Notes: generated by a model not told the origin, from the letters alone. A stretch of DNA of 64,000 bases from VMCP01 sp964408945 (GCA_964408945.1 CAYPBJ010000004.1:82247-146246), one strand, 5' to 3'. Counted from the stretch's first letter, positions 25,972 to 34,782 are shown. Numbers and translations: made by a program.

Positions 25972-27165
25972 CCCTACCAATAAATCTAAATCACGGTATT
26001 TAAGTTGGAATTTATCGGCTAAGCTTTTATTGGTAAGATTGCCATTAAAAAGGTAAGTTCCTTTTCTAATCCATGCATGATTTCTAAGGGAATTTGAAAA
26101 TCCTCCATCTTTCACCATTTCATCGATCATTGGAGTAAAAATATTACTTAGGGCATAAGAAGCTGTTCTACTAACCCTTGAAGGTATATTGGGCACACAA
26201 TAGTGCAATACACCATGTTTTTTAAACACGGGATTGTCGTGGTTTGTTAATTCCGAAGTTTCAAAATTCCCTCCTCTATCAATTGCAACATCAATTATAA
26301 CAGAGTAAGGCTTCATTCTCATAATCATTTCTTCTGAAACTACCATAGGACTTCTATGTCCGGTGCCGGAATAAGCTCCAATCACAACATCCGCTTTTTC
26401 GATACTAGATGCTAATACATTGGGTTGTAACGTGGAAGTATACAAATGCAAACCAAATGATTTTTGAATTCGACGGAGCCTGTAAATGTTATTATCAAAT
26501 ATTTTAACATTTGCACCCAAGCCAAGTGCTGCTTTGGTAGCGTACTCTCCTACGGCACCAGCACCGATAACCACCACTTGCGTGGGAGGAACGCCAGCAA
26601 ATCCGCCCAATAATTCTCCTTTACCAATATGAGTATTATTGAGGTATTCTGCTGCAATAAGAATTGAGGCCGTTCCAGCAATTTCGCTCATTGCTCTAAT
26701 TATGGGTAGAGCACCTGAATCATCTTGGATAAATTCATAAGCCAATGCAGTAATCTTCTTGTTTTGAAGTTTACGAAGTAATACTTCTTCCAATTGGTTC
26801 AACTGCAATGCAGAAATCAACAATTGAGAGGGTTTCATTAACTCAATTTCTGATTCTGTTGGGGGATCAATTTTAAGAATTATGTCTGATTGAAAGATGG
26901 GTTCTGGTTGGTAAACAATTTCAGCACCAGCTTCGCTGTACAGGTGGTCTGAGAAATTGGCATTCTCTCCACAGCCAGACTGAATTTTAATTTCAATTCC
27001 TTGACTAACTAAATATTGGACTGCTGATGGGGTCAGAGGCACCCTATTCTCTTGGAAGGTTATTTCTTTTGGTATTCCAATGCTTGTATGGTTGATGTTT
27101 TTGGTCAACTGTTTTAGTTGAACTTGAGTTTCAGTGGAAAATTGGGTAGGCGACTGGCCGTTCAT
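25960..27165 (-). CDS. ald: Alanine dehydrogenase
   Basis: A 401-residue NAD-dependent enzyme for reversible oxidative deamination of alanine to pyruvate. The AlaDh/PNT N-domain starts after a 35-residue extension with Ile-Gly-Ile-Pro-Lys-Glu and Glu-x-Arg-Val-Pro-Leu-Thr-Pro. The NAD-binding domain has Val-Val-Ile-Gly-Ala-Gly-Ala-Val-Gly near residues 195-202, and later Asp-Val-Ala-Ile-Asp-Arg-Gly-Gly-Asn-Phe-Glu. The related transhydrogenase alpha subunit is excluded by length and by the lack of membrane segments. The 160-base region upstream, shared with the transglycosylase gene, holds a palindrome and promoter candidates. Confidence 0.88.
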   Translation of the reverse strand: MNGQSPTQFSTETQVQLKQLTKNINHTSIGIPKEITFQENRVPLTPSAVQYLVSQGIEIKIQSGCGENANFSDHLYSEAGAEIVYQPEPIFQSDIILKIDPPTESEIELMKPSQLLISALQLNQLEEVLLRKLQNKKITALAYEFIQDDSGALPIIRAMSEIAGTASILIAAEYLNNTHIGKGELLGGFAGVPPTQVVVIGAGAVGEYATKAALGLGANVKIFDNNIYRLRRIQKSFGLHLYTSTLQPNVLASSIEKADVVIGAYSGTGHRSPMVVSEEMIMRMKPYSVIIDVAIDRGGNFETSELTNHDNPVFKKHGVLHYCVPNIPSRVSRTASYALSNIFTPMIDEMVKDGGFSNSLRNHAWIRKGTYLFNGNLTNKSLADKFQLKYRDLDLLVGLFN

Positions 27166-27168
27166 ATT

Positions 27169-27181
27169 GATGCAATTTAAT
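27169..27181 (-). promoter_or_regulatory. Promoter-region 13-mer of ald
   Basis: ATTAAATTGCATC on the minus strand, 3 bases before the ald ATG, is identical to the motif at 24781-24793 ahead of the lipoprotein-dnaE run. TAAATTGC within it is a variant of the -7 consensus. Confidence 0.35.
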
Positions 27182-27199
27182 TAAAATAAATGGATAGTT

Positions 27200-27221
27200 T
27201 TCTGTTCAATTTGAACCAGAA
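27200..27221. promoter_or_regulatory. Imperfect palindrome between ald and the transglycosylase
   Basis: TTCTGTTCAA (27200-27209) and TTGAACCAGAA (27211-27221) are inverted repeats separated by one base, with one extra base in the right arm. The site is about 35 bases upstream of the ald ATG, a reasonable operator position. Which regulator binds is unknown. Confidence 0.35.
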
Positions 27222-27290
27222 ATTGAGGTCTTTTCCACAAAATGAATACAAAAATGCAATCGAAAATCGGGTTGTAACAAAAAAAAGTAG

Positions 27291-27298
27291 TAATTTTA
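27291..27298 (+). promoter_or_regulatory. Probable -7 box for the LysM transglycosylase gene
   Basis: TAATTTTA matches TAnnTTTG at 7 of 8 positions, and a TTG at 27272-27274 lies 16 bases upstream as a -33 element. The gene starts 27 bases downstream of the box. Confidence 0.35.
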
Positions 27299-27325
27299 TG
27301 GCTCAAAAAAGATTCTAACTTTATA

Positions 27326-28600
27326 ATGAAAAGATTTGCTGCAGGGTTATTTATAATATTCTCATTTATTTACAATTCTGGTGCGCAAGCACCTTTGCCA
27401 CCCAATCAGACGGAAAATAGCCTCTCACGTATTGATAGCCTGACAATGCAATTTTACCGTGAGATACCTAGTCATAAACCATTATTAAACAACGGTTTTG
27501 AATTTAATGAAAAAGATTTCACCGATAATTTCGCTCAATTGGGCAGCGAAATACCATTCGAATATCATAATCTAGTAAGGCAACAGATCCAATATTTCAT
27601 GGCATTGCCTGATGCATATTTTGATAGAATTCACCAGAGAATGAGTTTGTATTTCCCCATTTTTGAAGAAATTCTGGATAAAAATTCCATGCCAACTGAA
27701 TTGAAGTACGTCTCTGTTATTGAATCAGCGCTAAATCCTAATGCTGTTTCTTGGTGCGGGGCAACTGGTTTATGGCAATTTATGCCCTACACAGGCAAAT
27801 TGATGGGAATGAAAATAAATTACTCAGTTGACGAAAGAAAAAGCATCATGGCTTCTACCGAGAAAGCTTGTGAATACTTTCAGAACTCACAAAATATTTT
27901 TGACAATTGGTTATTGAGCATAGCTTCATACAACTGTGGTGCAGGCAATGTAATGAAGGCTATGAGAAGAGCTGGTGGCAAAACCAAAGATTTTTGGGCC
28001 ATTTTAAGATACTTACCCAAAGAGACACAGTATTATGTGCCGAAATTCATTGCGGCAGCCTATGTTTTGAATTTCACCAAACATGCCAAAAGAGATAAAT
28101 ACAACAGCATTTCAGAAGTGTTAATTCCCACCAGAGTTGACACGAGTTTCCACTTGGTAAAAATGTGCAATTACATTGCAGGATCTGATCAAGAAGATTT
28201 GTTAAAATTAAATCGAGAATTCATCAAGCCAAACACACAATTGGCTACGAATAATACCATTTTACTACCCTACCAATATTCTATGTGCTATTGGAGAGAC
28301 AATGATTCTTTAATTCAAAATACTCTGTTATCTTCATATGAAGTGGTTACATCTCAAAATGCCAGCAAACACTATTCTGGGTCTAATTCAAAGCCGAAGA
28401 AATCAGTTGGAACGGTCACTGGACATTCAAAAACGGTACATGTTGTCAGATCAGGTGAAACAATATCTTCAATAGCTCGAAAATATGGCACTTCAGTAAA
28501 TAAAATAATGCAAATGAATAATTTGCGTAATTCTAGAATAGGTATCGGACAAAGACTGATTGTCAAAAACGGTCAAACCCACCAACGAAATTATAGGTAA
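27326..28600 (+). CDS. Membrane-bound lytic transglycosylase, MltD type, with LysM
   Basis: A 424-residue periplasmic murein hydrolase cleaving the MurNAc-GlcNAc bond with 1,6-anhydro product. The signal peptide (about 1-20) ends in Ser-Gly-Ala-Gln-Ala. The SLT domain has the catalytic Glu133 in Val-Ile-Glu-Ser-Ala-Leu-Asn-Pro, then Gly-Ala-Thr-Gly-Leu-Trp-Gln-Phe-Met-Pro and Ala-Ser-Tyr-Asn-Cys-Gly-Ala-Gly-Asn. One peptidoglycan-binding LysM domain occupies residues 371-413 (Val-Arg-Ser-Gly-Glu-Thr-Ile, then Gly-Gln-Arg-Leu-Ile-Val). E. coli MltD has two LysM copies, so this is a shorter version. The DUF4837 gene follows 13 bases downstream. Confidence 0.92.
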   Translation: MKRFAAGLFIIFSFIYNSGAQAPLPPNQTENSLSRIDSLTMQFYREIPSHKPLLNNGFEFNEKDFTDNFAQLGSEIPFEYHNLVRQQIQYFMALPDAYFDRIHQRMSLYFPIFEEILDKNSMPTELKYVSVIESALNPNAVSWCGATGLWQFMPYTGKLMGMKINYSVDERKSIMASTEKACEYFQNSQNIFDNWLLSIASYNCGAGNVMKAMRRAGGKTKDFWAILRYLPKETQYYVPKFIAAAYVLNFTKHAKRDKYNSISEVLIPTRVDTSFHLVKMCNYIAGSDQEDLLKLNREFIKPNTQLATNNTILLPYQYSMCYWRDNDSLIQNTLLSSYEVVTSQNASKHYSGSNSKPKKSVGTVTGHSKTVHVVRSGETISSIARKYGTSVNKIMQMNNLRNSRIGIGQRLIVKNGQTHQRNYR

Positions 28601-28613
28601 TTTTTAAATTAAA

Positions 28614-29633
28614 ATGTGTAAATATTTACATATAAACATTTTAATTGCAGTTGCATTATTGGTCTCATGCAATAATTATTCAGATTTAAGTATAGAAAAA
28701 AACAACCGAAAATCTGTTAATGATGCTCAAGGAGCAATACACCTCTATGTAGACAGTGCATCAAGCCAAAGGTGGTTGAATCAACTTATACAACACTACC
28801 CATTAGATTCTAGTCTATTTTTTCAAAATCGTTATTTATCGGCCCACTCATTTGTTATTCACTCTAGGACATCTTTAGATCTTTCTCAACTATCTTCAAT
28901 TCGAATTGGATTTATTGAACATTACAAACCGTCTCACTTTGATTCGGCAATCAACTTCCAATTGGGAAAATATAATTTAAAGGCATATAAAAATCCGTGT
29001 GCAACGGGTCAATGGCTCGTAGATGTTGGAAATGTAGATGTGAAATCCTTATCAAAATTAGATTGGATACAATTAAAAAACACCATCAAGAAACTAAGTG
29101 ATAATTTAGGTCTTGAAGGTTATTTTGAGCAAAACAACCCTACTGATTACGTAAGAACCATCCAATCTGAAATTGAATCAATTTGGGGTATATCAGTTCA
29201 AATTCCCAATGATTGGAAAATATTTGGTACTGATTCAGGATTTTTATGGTTAGGTAAGTTAAATCCTGCTGGAGGATTCTCCAGTTTGTGGATTACCAAA
29301 ATTGGGCAAACAAAAGAGTTAGTTACTTTAAACGAGCATTTTTCTTTGAGAAACTTCGCGACCAAAAACTATTTCCATAATGACGAAGGCACTAAAATGG
29401 TGATAAGTGAAATACCCATTTACCAATCTAAAGAAATTGAAAATAATTTATTTCAAGGATGGTACACGGAAGAGGCGACTACCAGAAGAGGTCCATATTT
29501 TACAAAATATATTTTTAACCCCAAAGAAAAACACACCTTGTTGATTGATGTTTTTTGCACTGAATCAGACAACATGTCAAATGATGTAGAGTTTCTCAAA
29601 CACTTAATCAAAAACATTAGTTTAGTACCATGA
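28614..29633 (+). CDS. DUF4837 family lipoprotein
   Basis: A 339-residue protein with a signal peptide ending in a lipobox (Leu-Leu-Val-Ser-Cys, Cys near residue 19), so it should be a lipid-anchored envelope protein. The body has a central Ile-Pro-x-Asp-Trp segment and a C-terminal Gly-Trp-Tyr-Thr-Glu with Gly-Pro-Tyr-Phe, the pattern of the Bacteroidota DUF4837 family; no function is established. It lies between the transglycosylase gene (13 bases) and purN (ATGA overlap), so it shares their transcript and purN translation is probably coupled to it. Confidence 0.75.
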   Translation: MCKYLHINILIAVALLVSCNNYSDLSIEKNNRKSVNDAQGAIHLYVDSASSQRWLNQLIQHYPLDSSLFFQNRYLSAHSFVIHSRTSLDLSQLSSIRIGFIEHYKPSHFDSAINFQLGKYNLKAYKNPCATGQWLVDVGNVDVKSLSKLDWIQLKNTIKKLSDNLGLEGYFEQNNPTDYVRTIQSEIESIWGISVQIPNDWKIFGTDSGFLWLGKLNPAGGFSSLWITKIGQTKELVTLNEHFSLRNFATKNYFHNDEGTKMVISEIPIYQSKEIENNLFQGWYTEEATTRRGPYFTKYIFNPKEKHTLLIDVFCTESDNMSNDVEFLKHLIKNISLVP

Positions 29634-30187
29634 AAAAAGTGGTCATTTTTGCTTCAGGTAGTGGTAGCAATGCAGAGAACTTAATTCAATTACATCACAA
29701 TAAATTTTATACGGTTGAAGCTATTTTTTGCAACAATGAATTTGCTGGGGTCATTGAAAGAGCGAATCGCTTAAGTATTCCCTTGAAATTATTCAAACGA
29801 AACGAATGGAATGACGTAATTACGTCCATTAAGGACCTGAATCCTGATTTAATCATTCTAGCAGGATTCCTATGGAAAATACCTTCAGATTTTGTTCAAG
29901 CTTTCAATAAAATTATTAATATACATCCAAGTCTATTACCAAAATTTGGAGGAAAAGGAATGTATGGTATGAATGTTCATAAAGCTGTTATAGATAGCCA
30001 TGAGAAAGAGTCAGGGATTACAATTCACCTAGTAAACGAACATTATGACGAAGGTGAAATTTTATTTCAACAATCCGTTAAAATTGAGGAAGGTGAATCG
30101 CCCGAATCATTGGCAAATAAAATTCATGAATTAGAACATCAATATTTTCCAGAAATCGTACTTAAAGAAATTCAAAATGAAAAGTAA
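29630..30187 (+). CDS. purN: Phosphoribosylglycinamide formyltransferase
   Basis: PurN transfers a formyl group from 10-formyl-tetrahydrofolate to GAR in purine synthesis. The 185-residue protein has the phosphate loop Gly-Ser-Gly-Ser-Asn-Ala near residues 10-15, the catalytic Asn-Ile-His-Pro-Ser-Leu-Leu-Pro near 98 (Asn and His), and the third catalytic residue, Asp, in His-Tyr-Asp-Glu-Gly near 140. It is slightly shorter than the E. coli enzyme of 212 residues. Its ATG overlaps the DUF4837 stop and its end overlaps the next gene by 11 bases, a tight operon. Confidence 0.95.
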   Translation: MKKVVIFASGSGSNAENLIQLHHNKFYTVEAIFCNNEFAGVIERANRLSIPLKLFKRNEWNDVITSIKDLNPDLIILAGFLWKIPSDFVQAFNKIINIHPSLLPKFGGKGMYGMNVHKAVIDSHEKESGITIHLVNEHYDEGEILFQQSVKIEEGESPESLANKIHELEHQYFPEIVLKEIQNEK

Positions 30188-31340
30188 TCATATAGAAACC
30201 AAAGTTTTGCATGCTGGCATTGAACCAGACCCTACTACAGGAGCTATTATGACTCCAATATTCCAAACTAGTACTTATGTGCAATCCGCTCCGGGTGAAC
30301 ACAAAGGATATGAGTATGCCCGTACACAAAATCCAACAAGAGATGCGTTACAAAAGAATCTTGCGGCGCTTGAGAACATGAATCATGCGTTGTGTTTTTC
30401 AACGGGTATGGGTGCTGTAGATGCCTGTATTAAGTTACTCTCACCTGGTGATGAAGTGGTTTCAACAAACGATCTATATGGCGGCACTTACAGAATATTT
30501 ACAACCGTTTTTCAAAAAATGGGTATCAAGTTTCATTTTGTTGACATGGCCAACGAGCAAGAAGTTCGAACAGCAATGAATGAAAATACCAAAATGATTT
30601 GGGTTGAGACTCCTACTAACCCACTATTGAAAATAATTGATATTGAACTCATGTCTAAAATTGGACATGAATACGGTGCATTGGTGGTGGTTGATAACAC
30701 TTTTTCATCTCCATACCTTCAACAACCTGCTAGTTTTGGTGCAGATATCATTATGCACTCCGCTACTAAATATATAAACGGCCACTCTGATGTAGTCATG
30801 GGCGTTTTATGCGTAAATGACGATGAAACACATTCAAGGCTAGCATTTTTACAAAACACTTGTGGTGCAACGCCAGGACCTATGGATTGTTTTTTGGTTT
30901 TACGAGGCATAAAAACTTTACATATTCGTATGGAACGTCACTGTCAAAATGGTAGAGAAATCGCCCAATTTTTGCAATCGCACCCACTTGTTGGTGAAGT
31001 ATATTGGCCTGGATTTGAAACTCATCCCAATCATTTGGTTGCGAAAAAACAAATGAAAGGCTTTGGCGGAATGATTTCCTTTACTTTGAAAAACGATTCA
31101 TTAGAGGCGGCTATAGAATTCTTAAAAAGCACCCAGGTTTTCTCCTTAGCAGAAAGCCTAGGAGGCGTAGAGTCATTGATTGGACACCCTGCTAGTATGA
31201 CTCATGCGAGTATCCCCAGAGAACAAAGAATCAAAAACGGCCTTAAAGACAGTTTAATTAGGTTGAGTGTGGGTATTGAGCATGTTGATGATTTGAAACA
31301 GGACTTAGCGCAAGCTTTAGAGAAATCTGCCACCGTATAA
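30177..31340 (+). CDS. Cystathionine gamma-synthase/beta-lyase family PLP enzyme
   Basis: A 387-residue PLP-dependent enzyme of the trans-sulphuration class (fold type I). Features include Tyr-x-Tyr-Ala-Arg-Thr-Gln-Asn-Pro-Thr-Arg near residue 45, Phe-Ser-Thr-Gly-Met-Gly-Ala for the cofactor phosphate, Asp-Asn-Thr-Phe with the Asp that contacts the pyridine nitrogen, and Ser-Ala-Thr-Lys-Tyr near 197 with the Schiff-base Lys. The Ser-Leu-Gly-Gly-Val-Glu-Ser-Leu segment near 325 is typical. Whether it acts as synthase (MetB) or lyase (MetC) cannot be decided from sequence alone. It overlaps purN by 11 bases, and its stop overlaps the next start (TAATG). Confidence 0.9.
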   Translation: MKSNHIETKVLHAGIEPDPTTGAIMTPIFQTSTYVQSAPGEHKGYEYARTQNPTRDALQKNLAALENMNHALCFSTGMGAVDACIKLLSPGDEVVSTNDLYGGTYRIFTTVFQKMGIKFHFVDMANEQEVRTAMNENTKMIWVETPTNPLLKIIDIELMSKIGHEYGALVVVDNTFSSPYLQQPASFGADIIMHSATKYINGHSDVVMGVLCVNDDETHSRLAFLQNTCGATPGPMDCFLVLRGIKTLHIRMERHCQNGREIAQFLQSHPLVGEVYWPGFETHPNHLVAKKQMKGFGGMISFTLKNDSLEAAIEFLKSTQVFSLAESLGGVESLIGHPASMTHASIPREQRIKNGLKDSLIRLSVGIEHVDDLKQDLAQALEKSATV

Positions 31341-32110
31341 TGATAATTGATACTCGTTTAGTAGAAACACTGTGGGATGCAGCCAAATTCTATAACGAGC
31401 CAGGTTTCATAGAGAATGACCCCATTCTAATTCCGCACTTATTTAATGATGCGCGAGATATTGAATTGGCTGGTTTTTTTACTGCTTTAATTGCTTGGGG
31501 ACAACGAAAAACCATCATTAGCAAGGCCAAAGAGCTCATGCTAAGAATGGATAATTCTCCTTATGAGTTTATTCTGAATTCATCTCAAGGTGATCAAAAG
31601 GCGCTAATGGGATTTGTACATCGAACATTTAATGATGTTGATCTTATTTTTCTGGTCAATAGATTGGGCGAACTTTTGAGAGAATACAATTCTCTAGAGA
31701 ATATATTTTTTATCGAATCAACATCAACTATTGAACAAACCTTGATTCAGTTTAGAAGAACTATGTTTGCAAATAATTTAGATTCTAATAGAACTCAAAA
31801 ACACATTGCGACCCCAGAAAAAAACAGTGCTTGTAAACGATTAAACATGTTTTTACGGTGGATGGTACGTCCAAATGACGGCGTTGACTTCGGTATTTGG
31901 AAAACAATAAACCCGTCTATTTTGAAAATGCCTCTAGATACACATGTGATTAGAGTTGTGCAAGAATTAGGCATCATATCAGATTTAAAAGGCGATTGGA
32001 AAGGATGCTTGGAGTTAACAAATATTTTTTCGCAAATTCACCCATCTGATCCAGTATTTTTTGACTTTGCCCTATTTGGGATGGGAGTGAATAACAGAAA
32101 TATGTCGTAA
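31340..32110 (+). CDS. TIGR02757/DUF2400 family protein
   Basis: A 256-residue protein of a family widespread in Bacteroidota with no assigned function. Recognisable pieces are Asp-Pro-Ile-x-x-Pro-His near the N-terminus, Glu-x-x-Gly-Phe-x-x-Ala-x-x-Ala-Trp-Gly-Gln-Arg, and near the C-terminus Cys-Lys-Arg-Leu-x-Met-Phe-Leu-Arg-Trp-Met-Val-Arg, followed by Pro-Leu-Asp-Thr-His-Val and Phe-Asp-Phe-Ala-Leu-Phe-Gly-x-Gly. The Leu-Asp-Thr-His segment recalls helix-hairpin DNA glycosylase-like folds, an inference only. The TAATG overlap with the upstream gene implies coupled translation; its stop codon lies inside the trxA promoter box. Confidence 0.8.
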   Translation: MIIDTRLVETLWDAAKFYNEPGFIENDPILIPHLFNDARDIELAGFFTALIAWGQRKTIISKAKELMLRMDNSPYEFILNSSQGDQKALMGFVHRTFNDVDLIFLVNRLGELLREYNSLENIFFIESTSTIEQTLIQFRRTMFANNLDSNRTQKHIATPEKNSACKRLNMFLRWMVRPNDGVDFGIWKTINPSILKMPLDTHVIRVVQELGIISDLKGDWKGCLELTNIFSQIHPSDPVFFDFALFGMGVNNRNMS

Positions 32111-32115
32111 ATTTG
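32108..32115 (+). promoter_or_regulatory. -7 promoter box for trxA
   Basis: TAAATTTG is an exact TAnnTTTG and begins on the stop codon of the upstream gene. The trxA ATG is only 5 bases downstream, so a transcript from it would have almost no leader. No TTG lies at a suitable -33 position. Confidence 0.45.
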
Positions 32116-32120
32116 TACTT

Positions 32121-32438
32121 ATGGCAGTTGAATTTACAAGTAGCAATTTTCAAAACGAAGTTTTGGCATCTGATAAACCCGTTTTGGTTGATTTTTGGGC
32201 TGAATGGTGTGGCCCTTGCAAGATGATTGGTCCAGTTGTGGAAGAAATTCACAACGAATACCTCGGAAAAGCTGTAATTGGCAAATTGAATGTGGATGAA
32301 AATCCTGACATTGCCATGAACTATAGCGTGAGAAGCATACCAACCTTGTTAATTTTCAAAGGCGGTGTAATCGTTGATAAGATTGTTGGAGCAGTGCCTA
32401 AGTCGCAATTGACCAAACAATTGGAATCTCACCTTTAA
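32121..32438 (+). CDS. trxA: Thioredoxin
   Basis: A 105-residue cytoplasmic thiol-disulphide reductant with the active site Trp-Cys-Gly-Pro-Cys-Lys at residues 28-33, the buried Asp of Val-Asp-Phe-Trp-Ala near 24, and the cis-Pro of Arg-Ser-Ile-Pro-Thr near 73. The length equals that of E. coli TrxA. It is the last gene of the run that begins with the transglycosylase; its own promoter box and a strong terminator downstream suggest it can also be transcribed alone. Confidence 0.97.
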   Translation: MAVEFTSSNFQNEVLASDKPVLVDFWAEWCGPCKMIGPVVEEIHNEYLGKAVIGKLNVDENPDIAMNYSVRSIPTLLIFKGGVIVDKIVGAVPKSQLTKQLESHL

Positions 32439-32459
32439 TCCTTTAACAAATTCATATAG

Positions 32460-32497
32460 AGGCTGTTTGACAAAATTCAAGCAGCCTTTATTTTTTT
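32460..32497 (+). terminator. Rho-independent terminator after trxA
   Basis: Arms AGGCTGTTTG (32460-32469) and CAAGCAGCCT (32478-32487) form a 10-bp stem with one G-T pair and an 8-base loop, followed by a T-rich tract to 32497. This is the clearest intrinsic terminator in the window, 22 bases after the trxA stop. Confidence 0.85.
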
Positions 32498-32507
32498 AGA
32501 TATTGTT

Positions 32508-33407
32508 ATGTTATTCCTGAAAGACCTGTTGGTATTTAATCAGCTTTCTATGTTGGCTCAAAAGGCCATGGAAGGATTTATTTCGGGATTGCATAAAAGT
32601 CCGTTAAGAGGATTTTCGGTTGAATTTGCTGAACATAGAAGTTACAATCAAGGTGATAGTATTAGAAACTTAGATTGGAAATTACTTGCAAAAACAGAGA
32701 AAAAATACATAAAACAAACCATTGAAGAGACAAATTTAAGGTGCTTTTTTTGGATGGATATTTCAAAGAGCATGAAATATCCCGAAGGAGAAGAACTGAA
32801 ATTGAAATATTCACTAGCGTTGGGAAGTATTCTAGCACTTGCTTTGTCTAAACAACGTGATGCTTTTCAATTCTCACTTCTCGATGAGCAAAAATTAAAG
32901 TGGCAATCAGATATTAAATCTACAAAAGGTCATCTTTCTAATATATTCTCAAAACTTGAAGATCTATGGAATTTGAAAAATTTTGATAGTCAATGGAATC
33001 AAGATTTTACCTATGCCAAACTTGCATCCGTCATTCCTCGTAGAAGTATGATTGTAATATGCACCGACATGTTGCTTGAAAATGAAACCGATTTTTGGGA
33101 AACATTGAAGTACTTGAAATTCCTGAAATGTGAAATTTTATTGATCCATGTACAGCACAATAATCATGAGTTGAAATTAGATTTAGAAGCTATTCCCTAT
33201 GAATTTGTTGACTTGGAAAACCAATCACGAATAAAATTAAATCCCGATGAAATTCGAGATGCGTATCATATCACACAAACTAATTTCACAGAAAGTGTGA
33301 TACGAAACTGTCAACTACTTGGAATTTCATATTTTGAAGGAGACGTCTCCTTCCCTCTTGATTATGCCATTATGCAATTTTACAAGGAGCGAAACAAGCT
33401 AAAATAA
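32508..33407 (+). CDS. DUF58 domain protein
   Basis: A 299-residue protein of the DUF58 family, related in fold to von Willebrand A domains. The N-terminus has Gly-Leu-His-Lys-Ser-Pro-x-x-Gly, then Phe-x-Glu-x-Arg-x-Tyr-x-x-Gly-Asp-x-x-Arg-x-Leu-Asp-Trp-Lys, the most conserved DUF58 stretch, followed by a metal-site-like Trp-Met-Asp-Ile-Ser-Lys-Ser-Met (DxSxS). DUF58 genes usually sit with a MoxR ATPase and BatA/BatD genes; here neither is adjacent, since the gene follows a terminator and abuts pyrC head-on. No signal peptide or membrane segment is seen. Confidence 0.87.
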   Translation: MLFLKDLLVFNQLSMLAQKAMEGFISGLHKSPLRGFSVEFAEHRSYNQGDSIRNLDWKLLAKTEKKYIKQTIEETNLRCFFWMDISKSMKYPEGEELKLKYSLALGSILALALSKQRDAFQFSLLDEQKLKWQSDIKSTKGHLSNIFSKLEDLWNLKNFDSQWNQDFTYAKLASVIPRRSMIVICTDMLLENETDFWETLKYLKFLKCEILLIHVQHNNHELKLDLEAIPYEFVDLENQSRIKLNPDEIRDAYHITQTNFTESVIRNCQLLGISYFEGDVSFPLDYAIMQFYKERNKLK

Positions 33408-34766
33408 TTAGCGATCCTTTTCAAATTGAAGTCTCATTGGATCCAATTCTAAAATCTGTCCATTTGAGTAGCTCAAAGTACCATTTACAAATACATGTTC
33501 AATTGAATTACTAAACTGTGAATTCATCAATGGAGACCATTGACACTTATATAAAATATTATTTTCAGTGACTTGATGAATTTCATTTGGATTTATTAAT
33601 ACCAAATCTGCGAAATATCCTTCTCTTATAAATCCCCTCTCTTTTAATTTATATGCTATTGCAGGGGCATGACACATTTTTTCTACCACCTTTTCCATGG
33701 AAATTTTACCTTGTTTACTTTTTTCAAGCATTAACAATAATGTATGCTGAATGAGGGGTAATCCGGCATGTGCATCTATATAGTTTTCACATAATTTTTC
33801 GTCTTTGGTATGAGGTGCATGATCTGTAGCTATTACATCTAATCTATCATCAAGCAAAGCAGCCCAAAGGGCATCTTGGTCTTTTTGTGTTTTTACTGCA
33901 GGATTGCATTTGATTTGATGAGAAAGTTGAGAATAATCTTGATCACTAAAATGTAAGTGATGCACGCATACTTCACTGGTAATTCTTTTTTTATCTAACG
34001 GAAGTGTATTATCAAATAAATGAGTTTCTATTTCGGATGTGATATGTAAAATGTGCAGACGGGTGTTGTATTTTTTAGCAAGAGCACTTGCAAAAGAAGA
34101 ACTTAAATAACAAGCTTGTGCATCTCTAATTATGGGGTGGTATTCAGCTGGAATGCCATTCGGAAAATCGATTTTAGCTTGATGCAATCTTTCTTTAACT
34201 CTGGTCTCACATTCACAGTGGGTGGCAATTAATGATGGAACTTGAGAGAATATTTGATGTAGTATATGAGAATCGTCAACCAACATATCGCCAGTTGAAC
34301 TTCCCATGAAGATTTTTACACCACAAACATTTGCGGAGTCAATGTTCTTTAATTCATCAATATTGTCATTGGTTGCACCTAAATAAAAGGAGTAATTCAC
34401 TGCGGAGTTATTTTGGCCAATTAAGTACTTCTCCTCTAAAAGTTCATTTGTAGTGGTTTTTGGAAGAACATTAGGCATTTCCATATAAGATGTAACACCA
34501 CCAGCCAAAGCAGCTCTACTCTCTGTAAATATAGAAGCCTTATGCGTTAGCCCTGGTTCTCTAAAATGAACTTGATCATCAATTACACCGGGAATTAGAT
34601 ACATCCCCGTTGCATCGATTTCTTGAACAATTGTTGATGGACTCAAGTTGATATTATCGGCTATTTTTTCAATTCGTTTATTTTGAATTAGTACATCAGC
34701 TGTAATGATTCTGCCTTCGTTAATCAATTGAGCATTTTTGATTAAAAATCTTGAATTTACTTCCAT
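33408..34766 (-). CDS. pyrC: Dihydroorotase
   Basis: A 452-residue amidohydrolase closing carbamoyl-aspartate to dihydroorotate in pyrimidine synthesis. The class is the long dihydroorotase related to AllB. The metal site includes Asp-Asp-Gln-Val-His-Phe-Arg-Glu-Pro-Gly (63-72), where the first His of the usual His-x-His is Gln65. The Lys in Gly-Val-Lys-Ile-Phe near 154 would carry the bridging carboxylate, with His in Thr-His-Cys-Glu and His-Ile-Thr-Ser, and the catalytic Asp in Ala-Thr-Asp-His-Ala-Pro-His near 311. No other pyr biosynthesis gene is adjacent. It has its own promoter box. Confidence 0.9.
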   Translation of the reverse strand: MEVNSRFLIKNAQLINEGRIITADVLIQNKRIEKIADNINLSPSTIVQEIDATGMYLIPGVIDDQVHFREPGLTHKASIFTESRAALAGGVTSYMEMPNVLPKTTTNELLEEKYLIGQNNSAVNYSFYLGATNDNIDELKNIDSANVCGVKIFMGSSTGDMLVDDSHILHQIFSQVPSLIATHCECETRVKERLHQAKIDFPNGIPAEYHPIIRDAQACYLSSSFASALAKKYNTRLHILHITSEIETHLFDNTLPLDKKRITSEVCVHHLHFSDQDYSQLSHQIKCNPAVKTQKDQDALWAALLDDRLDVIATDHAPHTKDEKLCENYIDAHAGLPLIQHTLLLMLEKSKQGKISMEKVVEKMCHAPAIAYKLKERGFIREGYFADLVLINPNEIHQVTENNILYKCQWSPLMNSQFSNSIEHVFVNGTLSYSNGQILELDPMRLQFEKDR

Positions 34767-34774
34767 TTACTCAC

Positions 34775-34782
34775 CAAAGATA
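34775..34782 (-). promoter_or_regulatory. -7 promoter box for pyrC
   Basis: TATCTTTG on the minus strand is an exact TAnnTTTG, 8 bases before the pyrC ATG. It shares the 139-base divergent region with the box for the GxxExxY gene; a further exact match, TAATTTTG, lies on the plus strand at 34819-34826. Confidence 0.45.
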
